A stretch of 64,000 bases of DNA. Origin: Odontocerum albicorne. Its lineage: Eukaryota; Arthropoda; Insecta; Trichoptera; Odontoceridae. The notes below the pieces were generated by a model. That model had not been told where the DNA came from. It worked only from the letters and a program-made list of their open reading frames with translations, and made no database searches. A program made the translations under genes and the position numbers. Every line of letters starts with the position of its first letter. Positions within the stretch are counted from its first letter, which is position 1. Of this stretch, positions 1-9,420 are shown piece by piece. The stretch is from NCBI GenBank assembly GCA_949825065.1, contig OX463854.1:16377049-16441048 (forward strand), given 5' to 3'.

Positions 1-370
1 TAATCACAAGAAAACAATGTAGTGAGGAAAAAAACGGTTTACAAATACGGTCACGTTTCGTCGACGAGAAAATTTCAATTATAAATGTACTTTTTGTAAG
101 AAAAAAAAATATTATTCTATGTGATATGATGTTGTACGAGTATAATGAGTTCACGGTGGTCTATCATTTGGTCACCATTTTTGCCGCCTATTTCATTAAT
201 TTTATCTTTTAAAGGATATTATTCCGGTCAATTAGCTAAATCAGGGATTGGCAACCTACAGTATGCAGTCCAAATTCGACCCCTCTTATAATTAATTAAA
301 ATATATCACTTCAAGACTTGGTCTGATCACATGCATCGTCCGTCTTTTTTATTTGACTGTTGAATTTAAT
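1..370. other. AT-rich DNA, no gene
   Basis: No coding signal. A possible hAT-type terminus, CAGGGATTGGCAACC, starts near 242 and is discussed in the findings. Confidence 0.5.
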
Positions 371-374
371 AATA

Positions 375-490
375 ATATTGAATATTTAACAATAAATTAT
401 ACTTTGATATACCAATAATTACATTCACGCTATACGTGTTTCTACGTTCTCGATATCTCGGAATAGGACGTAGAAACACATGTAATTGAA
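375..490. repeat. Foldback MITE family F, partial copy
   Basis: The segment holds a perfect 12-bp inverted repeat, GTGTTTCTACGT at 437-448 and ACGTAGAAACAC at 469-480, around a short loop. The left part (AATATTTAACAATAAATTA) and the loop resemble the element at 60793-60961 read on the opposite strand, so the two are copies of one palindromic family. The right outer arm here has decayed. No ORF. Confidence 0.55.
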
Positions 491-502
491 GGGAGCCATG
501 TT

Positions 503-800
503 AACCTTATTTTGATTATAAAATCAAAGTGAAGATATGAGATAATAATAGAACGCAGATAGGTGCCTTACCAACTTAGACTTGGAGGTCCTCGACATTT
601 TTTACCTTATTCTGATTATTAAATCGAAGTGGAGATATACGGTAATGATAAAATGAATGCAGGTGTCTTACCAACTAGGCTTCGGAGGTTGTCGATATTT
701 TTTGTTTTATTTTGATTATAAAATCGAAGTAAAGATGTCAAATAATAATAGAATGAAAGCAGGCGTCTTACCAACCAGGCTATAGAGATCATCGTAATAT
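503..800 (-). repeat. 100-bp tandem repeat, 3 copies, built on SINE heads
   Basis: The motif TTATTYTGATTAT recurs at 507, 607 and 707, an exact 100-bp period. Each unit contains GTCTTACCAACTWGGCTT. Its reverse complement is a tRNA-like A box (CCTAGTTGGTAAGAC) preceded by ACCTCCGAAG, the 5' head of the tRNA-derived SINEs found elsewhere in the window. The array is therefore tandemly amplified SINE heads plus ~65 bp of AT-rich spacer. Units differ by scattered substitutions, so amplification is not recent. Confidence 0.8.
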
Positions 801-807
801 ATATGTA

Positions 808-1047
808 CAGTACCCGACGGTAAGTAATACACATCTGGCTTAAGAAAGAGACTGTCGGCCATAATCGGCTAGCTTCGGCTTTGTAGAGCGTCGTCTCTGT
901 CATTCATACACGTGTTCCGTCGCGATTTGTCAGTCGTTGTCAAGCGTTCTAGGGACAGAGACGACGCTCTACAAAGCCGAAGTTAGCCGATTATGACCGA
1001 CAGTCTTTTTGTTAAGCCCGATGTGTATTACTTACCGCCGGGCACTG
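808..1047. mobile_element. Tc1/mariner-type foldback MITE, TA-flanked
   Basis: A 240-bp element starts CAGTACCCGACGGTAAGTAA and ends in its inverted repeat (TTACTTACCGCCGGGCACTG). It is flanked by TA at 806-807 and 1048-1049. The arms run inward for ~90 bp through GACAGAGACGACGCTCTAC, so the single strand folds into one long hairpin. There is no coding capacity. A second copy lies at 40805-40970. TA target sites and CAGT termini suggest a Tc1/mariner-superfamily helper, which is not present in the window. Confidence 0.85.
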
Positions 1048-1590
1048 TAAGTTTATTTATATTCCGTCTTTTTGTAAGACGTGCTCCTTGGTTAAAAAGA
1101 TGAAACGCTTTCACCTCGAGGTTTCGAGCTTGATTCTCAATGATTTATAAAAATATATATATATATCCCAGTCTGGTTCAGTTCAACGACAAGGTTATTA
1201 CTCTCTCAATTTTTTATTTAACACGGGTTTCGTATTTTTATATCAAATAACAAAAAATATGAGTCTAAATATAACATAATAACAACAGGAACAATGTTGC
1301 TCATGCTAACCTGTGAAGTTACTCAGTTATACCTACAAAGTTCACTAAGAAGTTTAATACTCAATTTATTTACCGAGATATGAAAGACATCGATTTCGGA
1401 AAATTCATTTAACATGGTCATTCTGTGTGGTGTGGTGATTAACAGCTCAGTTCGTGAGCTAGACACTGATGTCAATCTTAATTCGCGATTACGTAAATAA
1501 TTGTCCGGTACATTAAACATAAACGTAAGTAACCAATCAACAATGGGTTTGCTATGTTTCCTGATAATAATTTGTGTATGTTTAGTATTG

Positions 1591-1690
1591 TTTGTGCTCC
1601 CCTGATGATGAGGTAAAAACCTTGAAACCGGTAGGGTTATACCGTTACATAAAGTGGAATAAACAGTGTTTGATAAAACAAATTACAATA
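1591..1690 (+). mobile_element. CTGATGATG/CCGGT element, single arm
   Basis: One unit of the family that also forms inverted dimers at 7122, 21879 and 33014. The order is GTGCTCCCCTGATGATGAGG, a short loop, CCTTGAAACCGGT, a hairpin (CGGTA/TACCG), then AAGTGGAATAAACAGTGTTTG and AATTACAAT. No ORF of its own and no clear TSD at this copy. Confidence 0.7.
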
Positions 1691-1797
1691 TATGTATAAT
1701 AAAGTGTGTTAATCTATTCTACCACTGAAAGAGTAATATACAAGCATGCCCATTGAAATAAACGTGGAATAGAGACGTAGGTAAAATCCATACTCTG

Positions 1798-1945
1798 CAA
1801 TTTATTTGTATATGAAAAAATAATTTGTGAAAAACAACAGGTAATTGAATGTGGGCACAATTTTTATGTGTCTGGATTTATTGCCTTTCATTTGTCGTGA
1901 CTCCAGTAAACTAGGATTTTGCCCGTATTTTACTGATGACTAATA
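1798..1945 (-). repeat. Dispersed repeat E
   Basis: Shares AATTTGTGAAAAACAACAGG and CCAGTAAACTAGGATTTTGC with 29804-29965, and the first motif with 27677-27812. The other copies begin in ATTTATT runs, so the element probably lies on the minus strand with an A-rich 3' tail, as for a SINE or a non-LTR 3' end. It is non-coding and I could not assign its family. Confidence 0.6.
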
Positions 1946-2535
1946 GATGTATAAAATGTCTCACAATCCAAGTATTCTAAACAAAACATTGTTTATTATT
2001 TTTGCTTTCCTATGAAAGTCGCAAAATGGTGTTTGGTGTCCTATGCCTCCGACGTAATGATATTTAGAGAGAAAAAGACAGTTTGCCGATCCCTGAAGAG
2101 AGTAACAAACGGTCATCAGATAGATTCCCACACTTCTTTCCCTTTAACACTTGGACGTCTCTTCAATTAATGTCCAAGCCTGGTCTAATCGGTTTAGTGA
2201 TCTGATAATACGCGCAGCCCGCCCTAAACCCTTTTCTGTACTTAACGTTGCCATGTCATCACCGCTTATCGCCACTTCATTTCACTAATTGAACAATCAC
2301 TAATTCAATCGCCTTTTCTCTTTATTTCTCAAGTTGGATTTAACATGATAACCTGTTAGGTTTATATTTTATATTTTGAAAGGCAATATTTACCATGTTA
2401 ATTGATAATTATAGGTTCCTTTTTTTCAAATCTCGGTCAAATCGCTTTTATTGGTTTTTTTCTGTTACACAGTTTTTTTTCTTTAGAAGTAGCTATTTTT
2501 GCCTTTTTTGCTATAAAGAAGGCATATCATATGTG

Positions 2536-2965
2536 TTAGGGGGACCGCAAATTAATAAAAAAAAATGTTTGACAAGAATTTGATTCCACTAATAATGTCA
2601 GCATGTCATCATGCAATTTATGGGGCCTTCCCGTTCTAGAAACGTCCCTGAGGTTTATCGCCATTTTTTTAAATTAAGTTTTAAAACATCTCTATACGTA
2701 TCTATAATTTTTTTCGTGATTTCGTTTGCCTTCATTCCCTGGTCGAATACAAACAGCATGCAACGACGCAAATGTTCTTCATTGATTGTTGGCCTTGACA
2801 TTGTTTATAAATAACGGTAAAAAATAATTCAAAACAAAAACAATAAATTCACAACTTTCTCTTTCTAATGGTAACAAAAATACGTGTTTCCTGAACCGTG
2901 TCTCGAGATAAATCGACTGTGAAAGGGTACATCCCAAAATTTTGATTATTTTCCGGTCCCCCTAA
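2536..2965 (-). mobile_element. Mariner-derived deletion element
   Basis: The ends are inverted repeats TTAGGGGGACCGCAAATTAA and, read inward from the right, TTAGGGGGACCGGAAAATAA. The right flank is TA and the left flank TG, a decayed TA duplication. At 430 bp it is about a third of an autonomous mariner. It keeps only the transposase N-terminus on the minus strand. Confidence 0.75.
2552..2801 (-). pseudogene. Mariner transposase N-terminal fragment
   Basis: Reading the minus strand from the ATG at 2801 gives MSRPTINEEHLRRC..., a start like that of mariner transposases, continuing for about 45 residues. After a stop and a frame change comes SRTGRPHKLHDDMLTLL, which matches the 'GRP-L-DD-L' linker between the two helix-turn-helix motifs of the DNA-binding domain. 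The reading then collides with the right-hand terminal repeat. No catalytic DDD region remains, so it cannot act as a transposase. The family assignment rests on motif recognition only. Confidence 0.65.
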
Positions 2966-3813
2966 TATAATATATACACGTTTGCAACAGTGGAAGCGGA
3001 ATATCAGTGAACGTAAACGATTAGTAGCCAATAAATACCTTCACTAAAGTTATCTATGAATATGAATTACAGCGTTCACTGTTGACATTCATTGGGAAAG
3101 CGTACTTTCACTGTTCGTTATTAGTGAACGTTCTAGAATATGAATATCTATGCTCTCGCATTTTGAAATGCGAAATTCGGCAACTCGGATTTTCTACATT
3201 TATAAAATAGAAATTATAGTATCCTTTATTATTGTAGCCCTGCCACCGAGTAAGGTGGACATAACATAGGAAAAAATAAAAAAAGGTATATTAAAAAAAT
3301 TATTAATATTGTCTTTCATTTGATAATTTATAAAAATGAAGCTAATATTTGATAGTTCTATGTATATATTGCGTCCGCGTAGTTCTATATATTGCGTCCG
3401 CAGATCTCAGATTTTTAGATTATAAAATTCATTTTAGTTTTACTTGTTTTTAATTTATCAAAAAAAAATGTACTATTTGAAAAGGAATCTTGGTATATTA
3501 AAAAATAATGTGAACACCAAACAAAACGTCTTAACCAGCATTTAGGCAATTTCACAAGTTATTCAAAATGCTGATCTCACATAATACAGCGCTCTTTACG
3601 AACATTATTCTCTTGATGGGTAGTAGATTTAACTGACATTTTTTTAACATTTGTAATTTTTTTAAATTGATTTTCCCAGTGGTTTGAAATTCAAGTTAGC
3701 ATTTTTATCTTAATAAAGCTCGATATGTCGGTCAAAATTACAGAAGCCACTTTTTTGACTCATTCATAATTTAAAAAAATATATAATGTAAATACACATA
3801 CAAACATACCATT
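2966..3813. other. AT-rich DNA, no gene recognised
   Basis: A short direct repeat, AGTTCTATRTATATTGCGTCCGC, occurs around 3354-3402. No ORF or known repeat family was recognised. Confidence 0.4.
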
Positions 3814-3831
3814 GGGGGGGGGGGGGGGGGG
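3814..3831 (+). repeat. G18 homopolymer
   Basis: Eighteen consecutive G residues sit at the 3' boundary of the minus-strand non-LTR remnant that follows. The run could form a G-quadruplex, and its length is prone to sequencing error. Confidence 0.95.
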
Positions 3832-4262
3832 AGAATAGAGTGCCCCATTTTTCTTTCTCAACTTAGTTTCTTCATCTCTTACATTCATACATATTTTCGT
3901 ACAGTTCCTTCTACTTGTTACCTTTTATTTTTCCAAAAGTGTATTCACTTGGTCCAAACATCTTTCTGCCGGTCGTCCTCTACCACGACCCTTTTTCAAT
4001 CTCTCATTAGGCTTTTCTTTAGTCGGTCTTTCGTCACCCATCCGTTCAACGTGTCCAAAACACCTCAATGTGCTTTTTTTGACTCTACTAAACTCATCAG
4101 TTTTTTATTCATATTTATAATTAATAAATGTATATATTCTCTCATACATCGACACACCACATATTTTTGTCAATGTACGTATTTCCACTACATTTGCTCG
4201 GCCCCTTTCAATAATTTTCCATATCTACGTTTCACTTCCATACATCAATTTTAAGAGTAATA
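3832..4262 (-). pseudogene. N1 non-LTR retrotransposon, C-terminal remnant
   Basis: The minus strand from 4262 reads, across frame changes, LMYGSET-IWKIIERGRANVV, then ICGVSMYERI, CFGHVERMGDERPTK, KGRGRGRPAERCLDQV and a degraded tail. This order (YGSE-W, G-RM-RI, RWFGHVERM, GRGRP, LDQV) is the conserved C-terminal region downstream of the reverse transcriptase in many insect non-LTR retrotransposons. Stops and indels are frequent, so it is an old dead copy without RT or endonuclease domains. Similar remnants lie at 6865, 10795, 18500, 21810, 25512, 29240, 46955, 48885, 57380 and 62257. Confidence 0.75.
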
Positions 4263-5004
4263 AATAAGCTGTTGTACTATAGTAAACCATCATTTAATCA
4301 GATCTTGACATTGCTTAGTTTAAATATGTCTTTTGGTGGCCCATTGACTTTTATCTTTTGCATATTTATATCTTGTTCAACATTTTCCTTGTCTGAAAAC
4401 ATATTATCCCAATATACAATATATAATACGTTTCTTAATACAATTAAAGATTTAATTGTGATTAGAGGATTTTATTATATTTCAAAGTCATTTTTTTCTA
4501 TTAAATATTATTCTGGTATAAGAGTTCTACTCTCTCTTCAACTGTTGGTCATTAAGCTTGAGTAAAGATGTTTGGTTGACACTTGCCTTCAAAACTCGCT
4601 TATTTAAATTCTTGCAAAGTTGACATTTTGAACTTCACCAAAATGACGAATTTGACATTCAAACCGTGTCATTCTCATTACCATATAAGCGTAACTTTTC
4701 TGCAGCGTCGTTAGTTATTTCTGAGAATCCAATTGCTCATAATTTTCCTGAATTTATTCGGTAATGATAACAAAATCAATACCGTTGTTATTTTAATGCT
4801 ATTGAGTTGATGCAAAAGTTCATCCCGTTTTTGGCGCTAGGTGGCCTTGTATCGTAAAACCAAAGTGTTAGTAACTTCAGACGTGTAAAGTTTTGATGTT
4901 GTTTGACAGAAGGAGTTTTAGCGAGTACTTGGAAAAAAAGTGTTATTTGGTCGTTTTTTTACATTTTGTTAAGCATTAAATCCTAGTTTGGTAAAAGGGT
5001 TCGT
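4263..5004. other. Unassigned AT-rich DNA
   Basis: No recognisable element. The ORF at 4272-4565 has no family motif and low-complexity composition. Confidence 0.4.
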
Positions 5005-5215
5005 CAGGCACAGTACGTGTACGAGTATTGTTTCTTCACGTGCGGTAGTGTCACCAACATGTACAAGGACAAACCGCGAGTTCCGTGCCAACTCAAGTGT
5101 TTCTAAACCCGAAGGTTCGATTACTGTGCGGTGATGACAATTTTGTTATCGGCCACGCTCTTCATTGTGTACGAATCACCGATTCGGATATGTTGAATGG
5201 TACCATACGAAAAAA
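5005..5215 (+). mobile_element. SINE-B, 5'-truncated
   Basis: Body and 3' end of SINE-B. Hallmarks in order are TTCACGTGCGGTAGT, CGAGTTCCGTGCC, AACCCGAAGG, ACAATTTTGTTATCGGCCACG and ATGGTACCATACGA. The tRNA-like head is missing. Confidence 0.8.
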
Positions 5216-5733
5216 AATATCATTTGTCTCATTTTCTTGGAATATATGGTATAATTTTTCTTTTGGGATTAATTTGCATTATTCACGTTTTTTATGATTT
5301 ACGAGTACAATAAAATTTAAAAAAATACCACTATACTCGTACAATGTATTCGCCTGAAATCACACACAGCGTATCCTCATTAAAATGCTCGAATCTTGAC
5401 ATTCATTCCCAGTGAAATCATCGTGATTATTGATGCCCCAAATTTAATATGTGATTCCAGAGGCGAAGTCAGATTTTGGGCAATTGAATCGATTAACACC
5501 AATCATTATTGAATAATTGAATTTCAACCTAAAAGTGTCCTTGAAACTTTCGCCAAGTTTCGCCGCAGTCGATAGCGTTCATCCACACTAGTTGGAAATT
5601 ATGGTCTTAAGTGTTTTCGTACCCTAATTGAATACTTAGAATTGTTACCAGAGGCGCTCTAGCCTTCCTCCGATACCCTTCTCTACAAAGTTCTTTATTA
5701 CTTTTTAATTTATGAGTTTTATTACAAAAACTT

Positions 5734-5811
5734 AACCTCAATCTCTAGTGACACCATAAAACCTCAATCTCTAGTGACACCATAAAACCTCAATCTCTAG
5801 TGACACCATAA
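5734..5811 (+). repeat. 26-bp tandem repeat, 3 copies
   Basis: The unit AACCTCAATCTCTAGTGACA plus CCATAA starts at 5734, 5760 and 5786. The three units are identical, pointing to a young expansion in otherwise decayed DNA. Confidence 0.95.
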
Positions 5812-6189
5812 AATACCTTTGCCCGCTTTTATACGAGTAGAAATAACCACAAAGGTGATTAAGCGTAGCCGACACGACGACAAACTGCAGTAAATTAGCT
5901 ATATCAGTATCAGTATTTTCGGTTATCGGGATCTTTATTTTGTATAAAATTCAGTAATTTACCGCGTATTTTGACAAAATTTCGAGCGAGGCTTTTGTTT
6001 TTGCGTTATTAAAGCCCGATCACATTGTTAACAATTTTCGAAGTTTAATAATGTTCGGTAACTCGTGCTTTCGCGGCTAGAATATAGAATCATAAGATTT
6101 CATGGAATTCAAAACTGATTTGACAAACGATAATAAGCTATCGAAATTATGGTAAATTGATTACGCTAGACATGACATCAGACGCCTAT

Positions 6190-6495
6190 GTTAGTTGGCA
6201 CGAGTGGCACGAGACGCTTGAACGGGGATTTCAATTTCTATTCCCGGTGGTATCCGATAAAAAAAAATTCAACTGCTAGTGCTAGTCTAGTAACAAAACT
6301 TACGAACGCAAGTCGTGTGCCAGTGTTGTTACTTCTTCATATGTGGTAGTATTGATAACACATGCTATAACGAACTGAAGTTCCGTGCCTATTCCAGTGG
6401 CTTTAAACCTGAAGGCGTTATCAATGGGGTCTAAGGCAACGTTGCCTTTTGGCCACGCTATTCAATGTCTAAATTTCCCATAATGCACAGAAACA
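6190..6495 (+). mobile_element. SINE-B, near full length
   Basis: Begins with a decayed tRNA-like head (TTAGTTGGCACGAG, then a degraded B box), then the A-rich link after TGGTATCC. The SINE-B body follows: GAAGTTCCGTGCCTATTCCA, AACCTGAAGGC and the GGCCACGCTATTCAATGT end. Confidence 0.75.
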
Positions 6496-6571
6496 TTTTG
6501 TTACTTCAGCAAGTGCAACCTGTAAATTGTTGGAGACAAAAAATGTTTTTTTTTAATTGTTTATAATTATT

Positions 6572-6760
6572 GGCCTACTTCCGTAGCCTAGATAGTAAAA
6601 CACCTGTCTTCCGATGAGATGGTAGCGGGTTCGATTCTCATTGAAACGCATTATTTTTATAAAGGCCTCGAACATCTTTCTTGATGATTGAAGTAATTCA
6701 AAGGCAATAAATCCGCCAAATTGTAATATATACAATTAAAGCATAATACAGTTAATCTAT
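6572..6760 (+). mobile_element. SINE-A
   Basis: tRNA-derived head with A box (CCGTAGCCTAGATAGTAAAA) and B box (GGGTTCGATTCTC), then the SINE-A body. The body ends in the family tail (ATAAATCCGCCAAATTGTAA) followed by ATATATACAATTAAAGCATAAT. It is a Pol III-type retroposon and not a functional tRNA gene. Confidence 0.8.
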
Positions 6761-6864
6761 AATTTCTACAAAGACATAACATATGTGCATGTTCAGTTTA
6801 TAAGTGCTAAATGCATTTGTAACAAGAAAAGCTATATATTAGTTTGTTTATTTATTTATCTAGT

Positions 6865-7060
6865 TAAGCAAACAAATATATAGTGGAAGGAGCGGTTAAG
6901 GAAGACAAAGAAAAATATAGTTGGATAAAAGTGAATATTTTGGAAGAAGAAAATTTAACAAATCAGAGAGTTTTATGTTGGTGAGGCAAAAAATGAGTGT
7001 CGATATAGGAAAGTCTGGCTCTCAGTCCTCTGCCTACTACAACAGGAAGACAGCGTAATT
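6865..7060 (+). pseudogene. N1 non-LTR 3' remnant
   Basis: Degraded reading of the N1 C-terminus: KYSWIKVNILEEENLTNQ, then SVDIGKSGSQSSAYYNR, equivalent to the 'CRDRKIWRSVLSAYPDR' end of better copies. The reading ends at GCGTAATTATGTGTAT, the usual N1 3' terminus. Confidence 0.6.
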
Positions 7061-7121
7061 ATGTGTATATTTACTATAAAAATGTGTAATTATTTTCAAT
7101 ATATTTATTTAATTTAAGTAT

Positions 7122-7370
7122 ATTGTTTATAGTTAAGGAATTAACATTGTGGAGGTTTAAAGATATTGTAATTTGTTTTATCAAATATTGTTTATTCCAC
7201 TTTTTGTAATGGTATAACCCTGCTGGTTTTAAAGCTTTCACATCATCATCAGGGGAACACAAACAAGACTTGTTTGTGCTCCCCTGATGATGAGGGGAAA
7301 GCCTTGACACCGGTAGGGTTATACCGTTACAAAAAGTGGAATAAACAGTGTTTGATAAAAAGAATTACAA
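7122..7370. mobile_element. CTGATGATG/CCGGT element, head-to-head inverted dimer
   Basis: A minus-strand unit (7122-7260) and a plus-strand unit (7266-7370) face each other across ACAAGACTTGTTTGTGCTCC. Each carries CTGATGATGAGG or CATCATCATCAGGGG, the CCGGT hairpin segment and the GGAATAAACAGTGTTTGATA stretch. The pair is bounded by TAATTTAAGTAT at 7110-7121 and TAATTTAGGTAT at 7371-7382, a 12-bp TSD with one mismatch. No protein is encoded. Confidence 0.8.
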
Positions 7371-7382
7371 TAATTTAGGTAT

Positions 7383-7560
7383 GATAGTGAAACTTGGACC
7401 AGCAGAAGAAGGATAAAGAAAAGTATGTGGATTGTTAATGTGTAAAAGAAGGCAGAACAAAGACATCAGAAAAGAAGGCACGGATAAAATATAATGAAGA
7501 TGATATAAGTAAGATGAGAAAGGAAGTTCAACATGTTTGGGCATGTTATATTAGTATTTA
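7383..7560 (+). pseudogene. Possible non-LTR remnant
   Basis: Reads YDSETWTSRRRIKKSMW and later KFNMFGHV, resembling the YGSE-W and FGHV motifs of N1 with heavy decay. It abuts the right TSD of the preceding element. Confidence 0.35.
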
Positions 7561-8079
7561 CTCATTCATTATAGATTTATTTCACGTATACTTGTATTTA
7601 AATCGGAAATATATTAAGGTACTCGCAAACAAATGATATAATAGCCTTGGAAATGTAGGCCATTTTGTTTTTTTTTTAAGTCCTCCTTATTGTTGAAAGC
7701 TTCACAAGAAATGTTTTGCGATTTGAATAGCTTAATTCCCATTGGGAGTTCTCTCAAAATGTCAAGTCGTATTAACGAAGTTGGAGCAAAAAAGCTATTT
7801 TGTCATTATCGAATCTCCTTTAACACAAGTAAAAACTTAAGCTTAAATATGGAAGAAGATTTTTCGGGCTTTTTATCGCATTTTTTGTAACTAAAATGGC
7901 CAGCGTTTGAAGAACGTTGCAGAAAAGCACCCTAACAATGTCAATAAAGATGAAATATTATATTTTAAGTCTGCATGCTATCCTTGAACAGACTACCTCC
8001 GTGGTTTTAAGAAATAAATAAAACATGGATTATTTCTTGAATCTTCGAAAAGACTATAGTTTCACTTTGTGGTGCCATG

Positions 8080-8665
8080 TTTTACGTAAAAGGAAAAATA
8101 AGTAAATAAAAATCTTATTTTATATTTTTGTGCTCACCACAGGTTTATTTTAGGTTTACAACCGGTTTCGAAGACCACCGTCTTCATCGTCAGGTGAAGA
8201 TAAACTAAATTGTTAAAAATACATATTTCCTGTACAAGTGTAAATAATATAATATAAGAGGGGTGAGGTAGGGGAAGAGAAGTTGGGAGATCTGTGATAC
8301 AATGGTGAAAGGGGCGGGGAAATCCTTTTTCTCGTTTTTCAAAATTTCTTTTTTTTTTTTTTTCTTTTCGTCTTGCCAATATAAAAATATGAACAATCAT
8401 TGCATTATATTGGCAAGACTTTTTTCCCCGCCCCATTCACCATTGTATCACATCTCTCCCCACTTCTCTTCCCCTACCTCATCCCTCTTATATTATATTA
8501 TTTACACTTCTACAGGAAATATATATTTTTCACAATTTAGTTTATCTTCACCTGACGATGAAGACGGTGGTCTTCGAAACCGGTTGTAAACCTTAAATAA
8601 ACCTGTGGTGAACACAAAAATATAAAATAAGTTTTTTATTTACTTTTTTTCCTTTTACGTAAAAC
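8080..8665. mobile_element. 586-bp foldback element
   Basis: The arms at about 8080-8345 and 8400-8665 are reverse complements with few mismatches, closing on a ~55-bp centre that begins with a T-rich run. Both outer ends read TTTTACGTAAAA. Each arm carries a module of CACCTGACGATGAAGAC, a GGTG loop, GTCTTCGAAACCGGTTGT and AATAAACCTGTGGTG. This module resembles the CTGATGATG/CCGGT family. ORFs across it are mirror images of each other and are not genes. The transcript of either strand would be double-stranded over ~265 bp. Confidence 0.85.
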
Positions 8666-8687
8666 AAGGATTGTTTTTATAATAATG

Positions 8688-8875
8688 ACCTCCGAAGCCT
8701 AGTTGATCGATACCCATTTATATTTTCGTTGATACCTATTAAAAAAACAGGTTTAAATCTGATTTTCACTTGGGGCCTCTTTCACATCTTTCCGATTAGT
8801 TAGAAGACAATGCCACATGCCAATAATCCGCCATGTTGTACTGTATACACGGAAAGTGTAATATGATAAAATTTT
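8688..8875 (+). mobile_element. SINE-A, near full length
   Basis: Head GACCTCCGAAGCCTAGTTGA, B box lost, A-rich link, then CACATCTTTCCGATTAGTTA, ATAATCCGCCATGTTGTACT and GTATACACGGAAAGTGTAAT. Confidence 0.8.
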
Positions 8876-8954
8876 ATGAAGAAATATGAAACTTAATTCA
8901 ATTTTTGTGCTTATTTCTCGTTCCATATTAATTGCAGTTTGTGTGATTGTACAT

Positions 8955-9098
8955 CTGTACCCTAGAGGATAAACCACGGAAGTCACTTTGCACCCTAGCG
9001 GATAAACGTCATACGCGTCATACATGAATTGTATGATGCAACGTCGTTTATACTCGGGGGTAAAATGTGACTCTCGTGGTTCATCCTCTAGGGTGCAG
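8955..9098. mobile_element. 144-bp foldback MITE family G, copy 1
   Basis: Starts CTGTACCCTAGAGGATAAAC and ends in the inverted GATGATCCTCTAGGGTGCAG-type arm (GTTCATCCTCTAGGGTGCAG). The inner part repeats GCGGATAAACGTCATACGCG. An equally long copy lies at 42590-42733. It is non-coding and the TSD is unclear (possibly AT). Confidence 0.85.
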
Positions 9099-9339
9099 AT
9101 ATGTACGAGTATTACAGTATTGATTTCAGTTTGTGTGATTTTATATGTATTACAGTATTAATTTCAGTTTGTGTGATTTTATATGTATTACAGTATTCAT
9201 TTCAGTTGTTGTGATTTTACATGTATTACAGTGTTTCTGTAGCGTTAAATATTTCAAAGTTGCAATTTTCGAGTTAAGCAAGATAACTTTATATATTTTC
9301 TTAACCAACCAAAAATATTTTAAAGATGTCTAAAGTGAA

Positions 9340-9420
9340 AACCAGACTGGAAAGCTTTTTAAAACAAACTGAATTTCAACGAAAATCCAACCCCCATTTG
9401 GAAGACAGGCGTCTTAAACT
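9340..9420 (-). mobile_element. SINE head remnant
   Basis: The reverse complement reads TTTAAGACGCCTGTCTTCCA, AATGGGGGTTGGATTTTCGT and AAGCTTTCCAGTCTGGTT, the head and link of a SINE-A or SINE-B copy. Confidence 0.55.

Noticed and set aside
1591..1690. Functional hammerhead ribozyme in the CTGATGATG family
   Set aside because: CUGAUGA and GAAA are present, but an extra U precedes stem II, stem III has a C-U mismatch and no stem I can be drawn. Reported only as resemblance.
5734..5811. CRISPR-like array
   Set aside because: The units are directly adjacent with no spacers, and the genome is eukaryotic.
8134..8589. Overlapping ORFs of up to 100 codons on both strands
   Set aside because: They are mirror readings of the two arms of the palindrome, with poly-K or poly-F runs from the T-rich centre.
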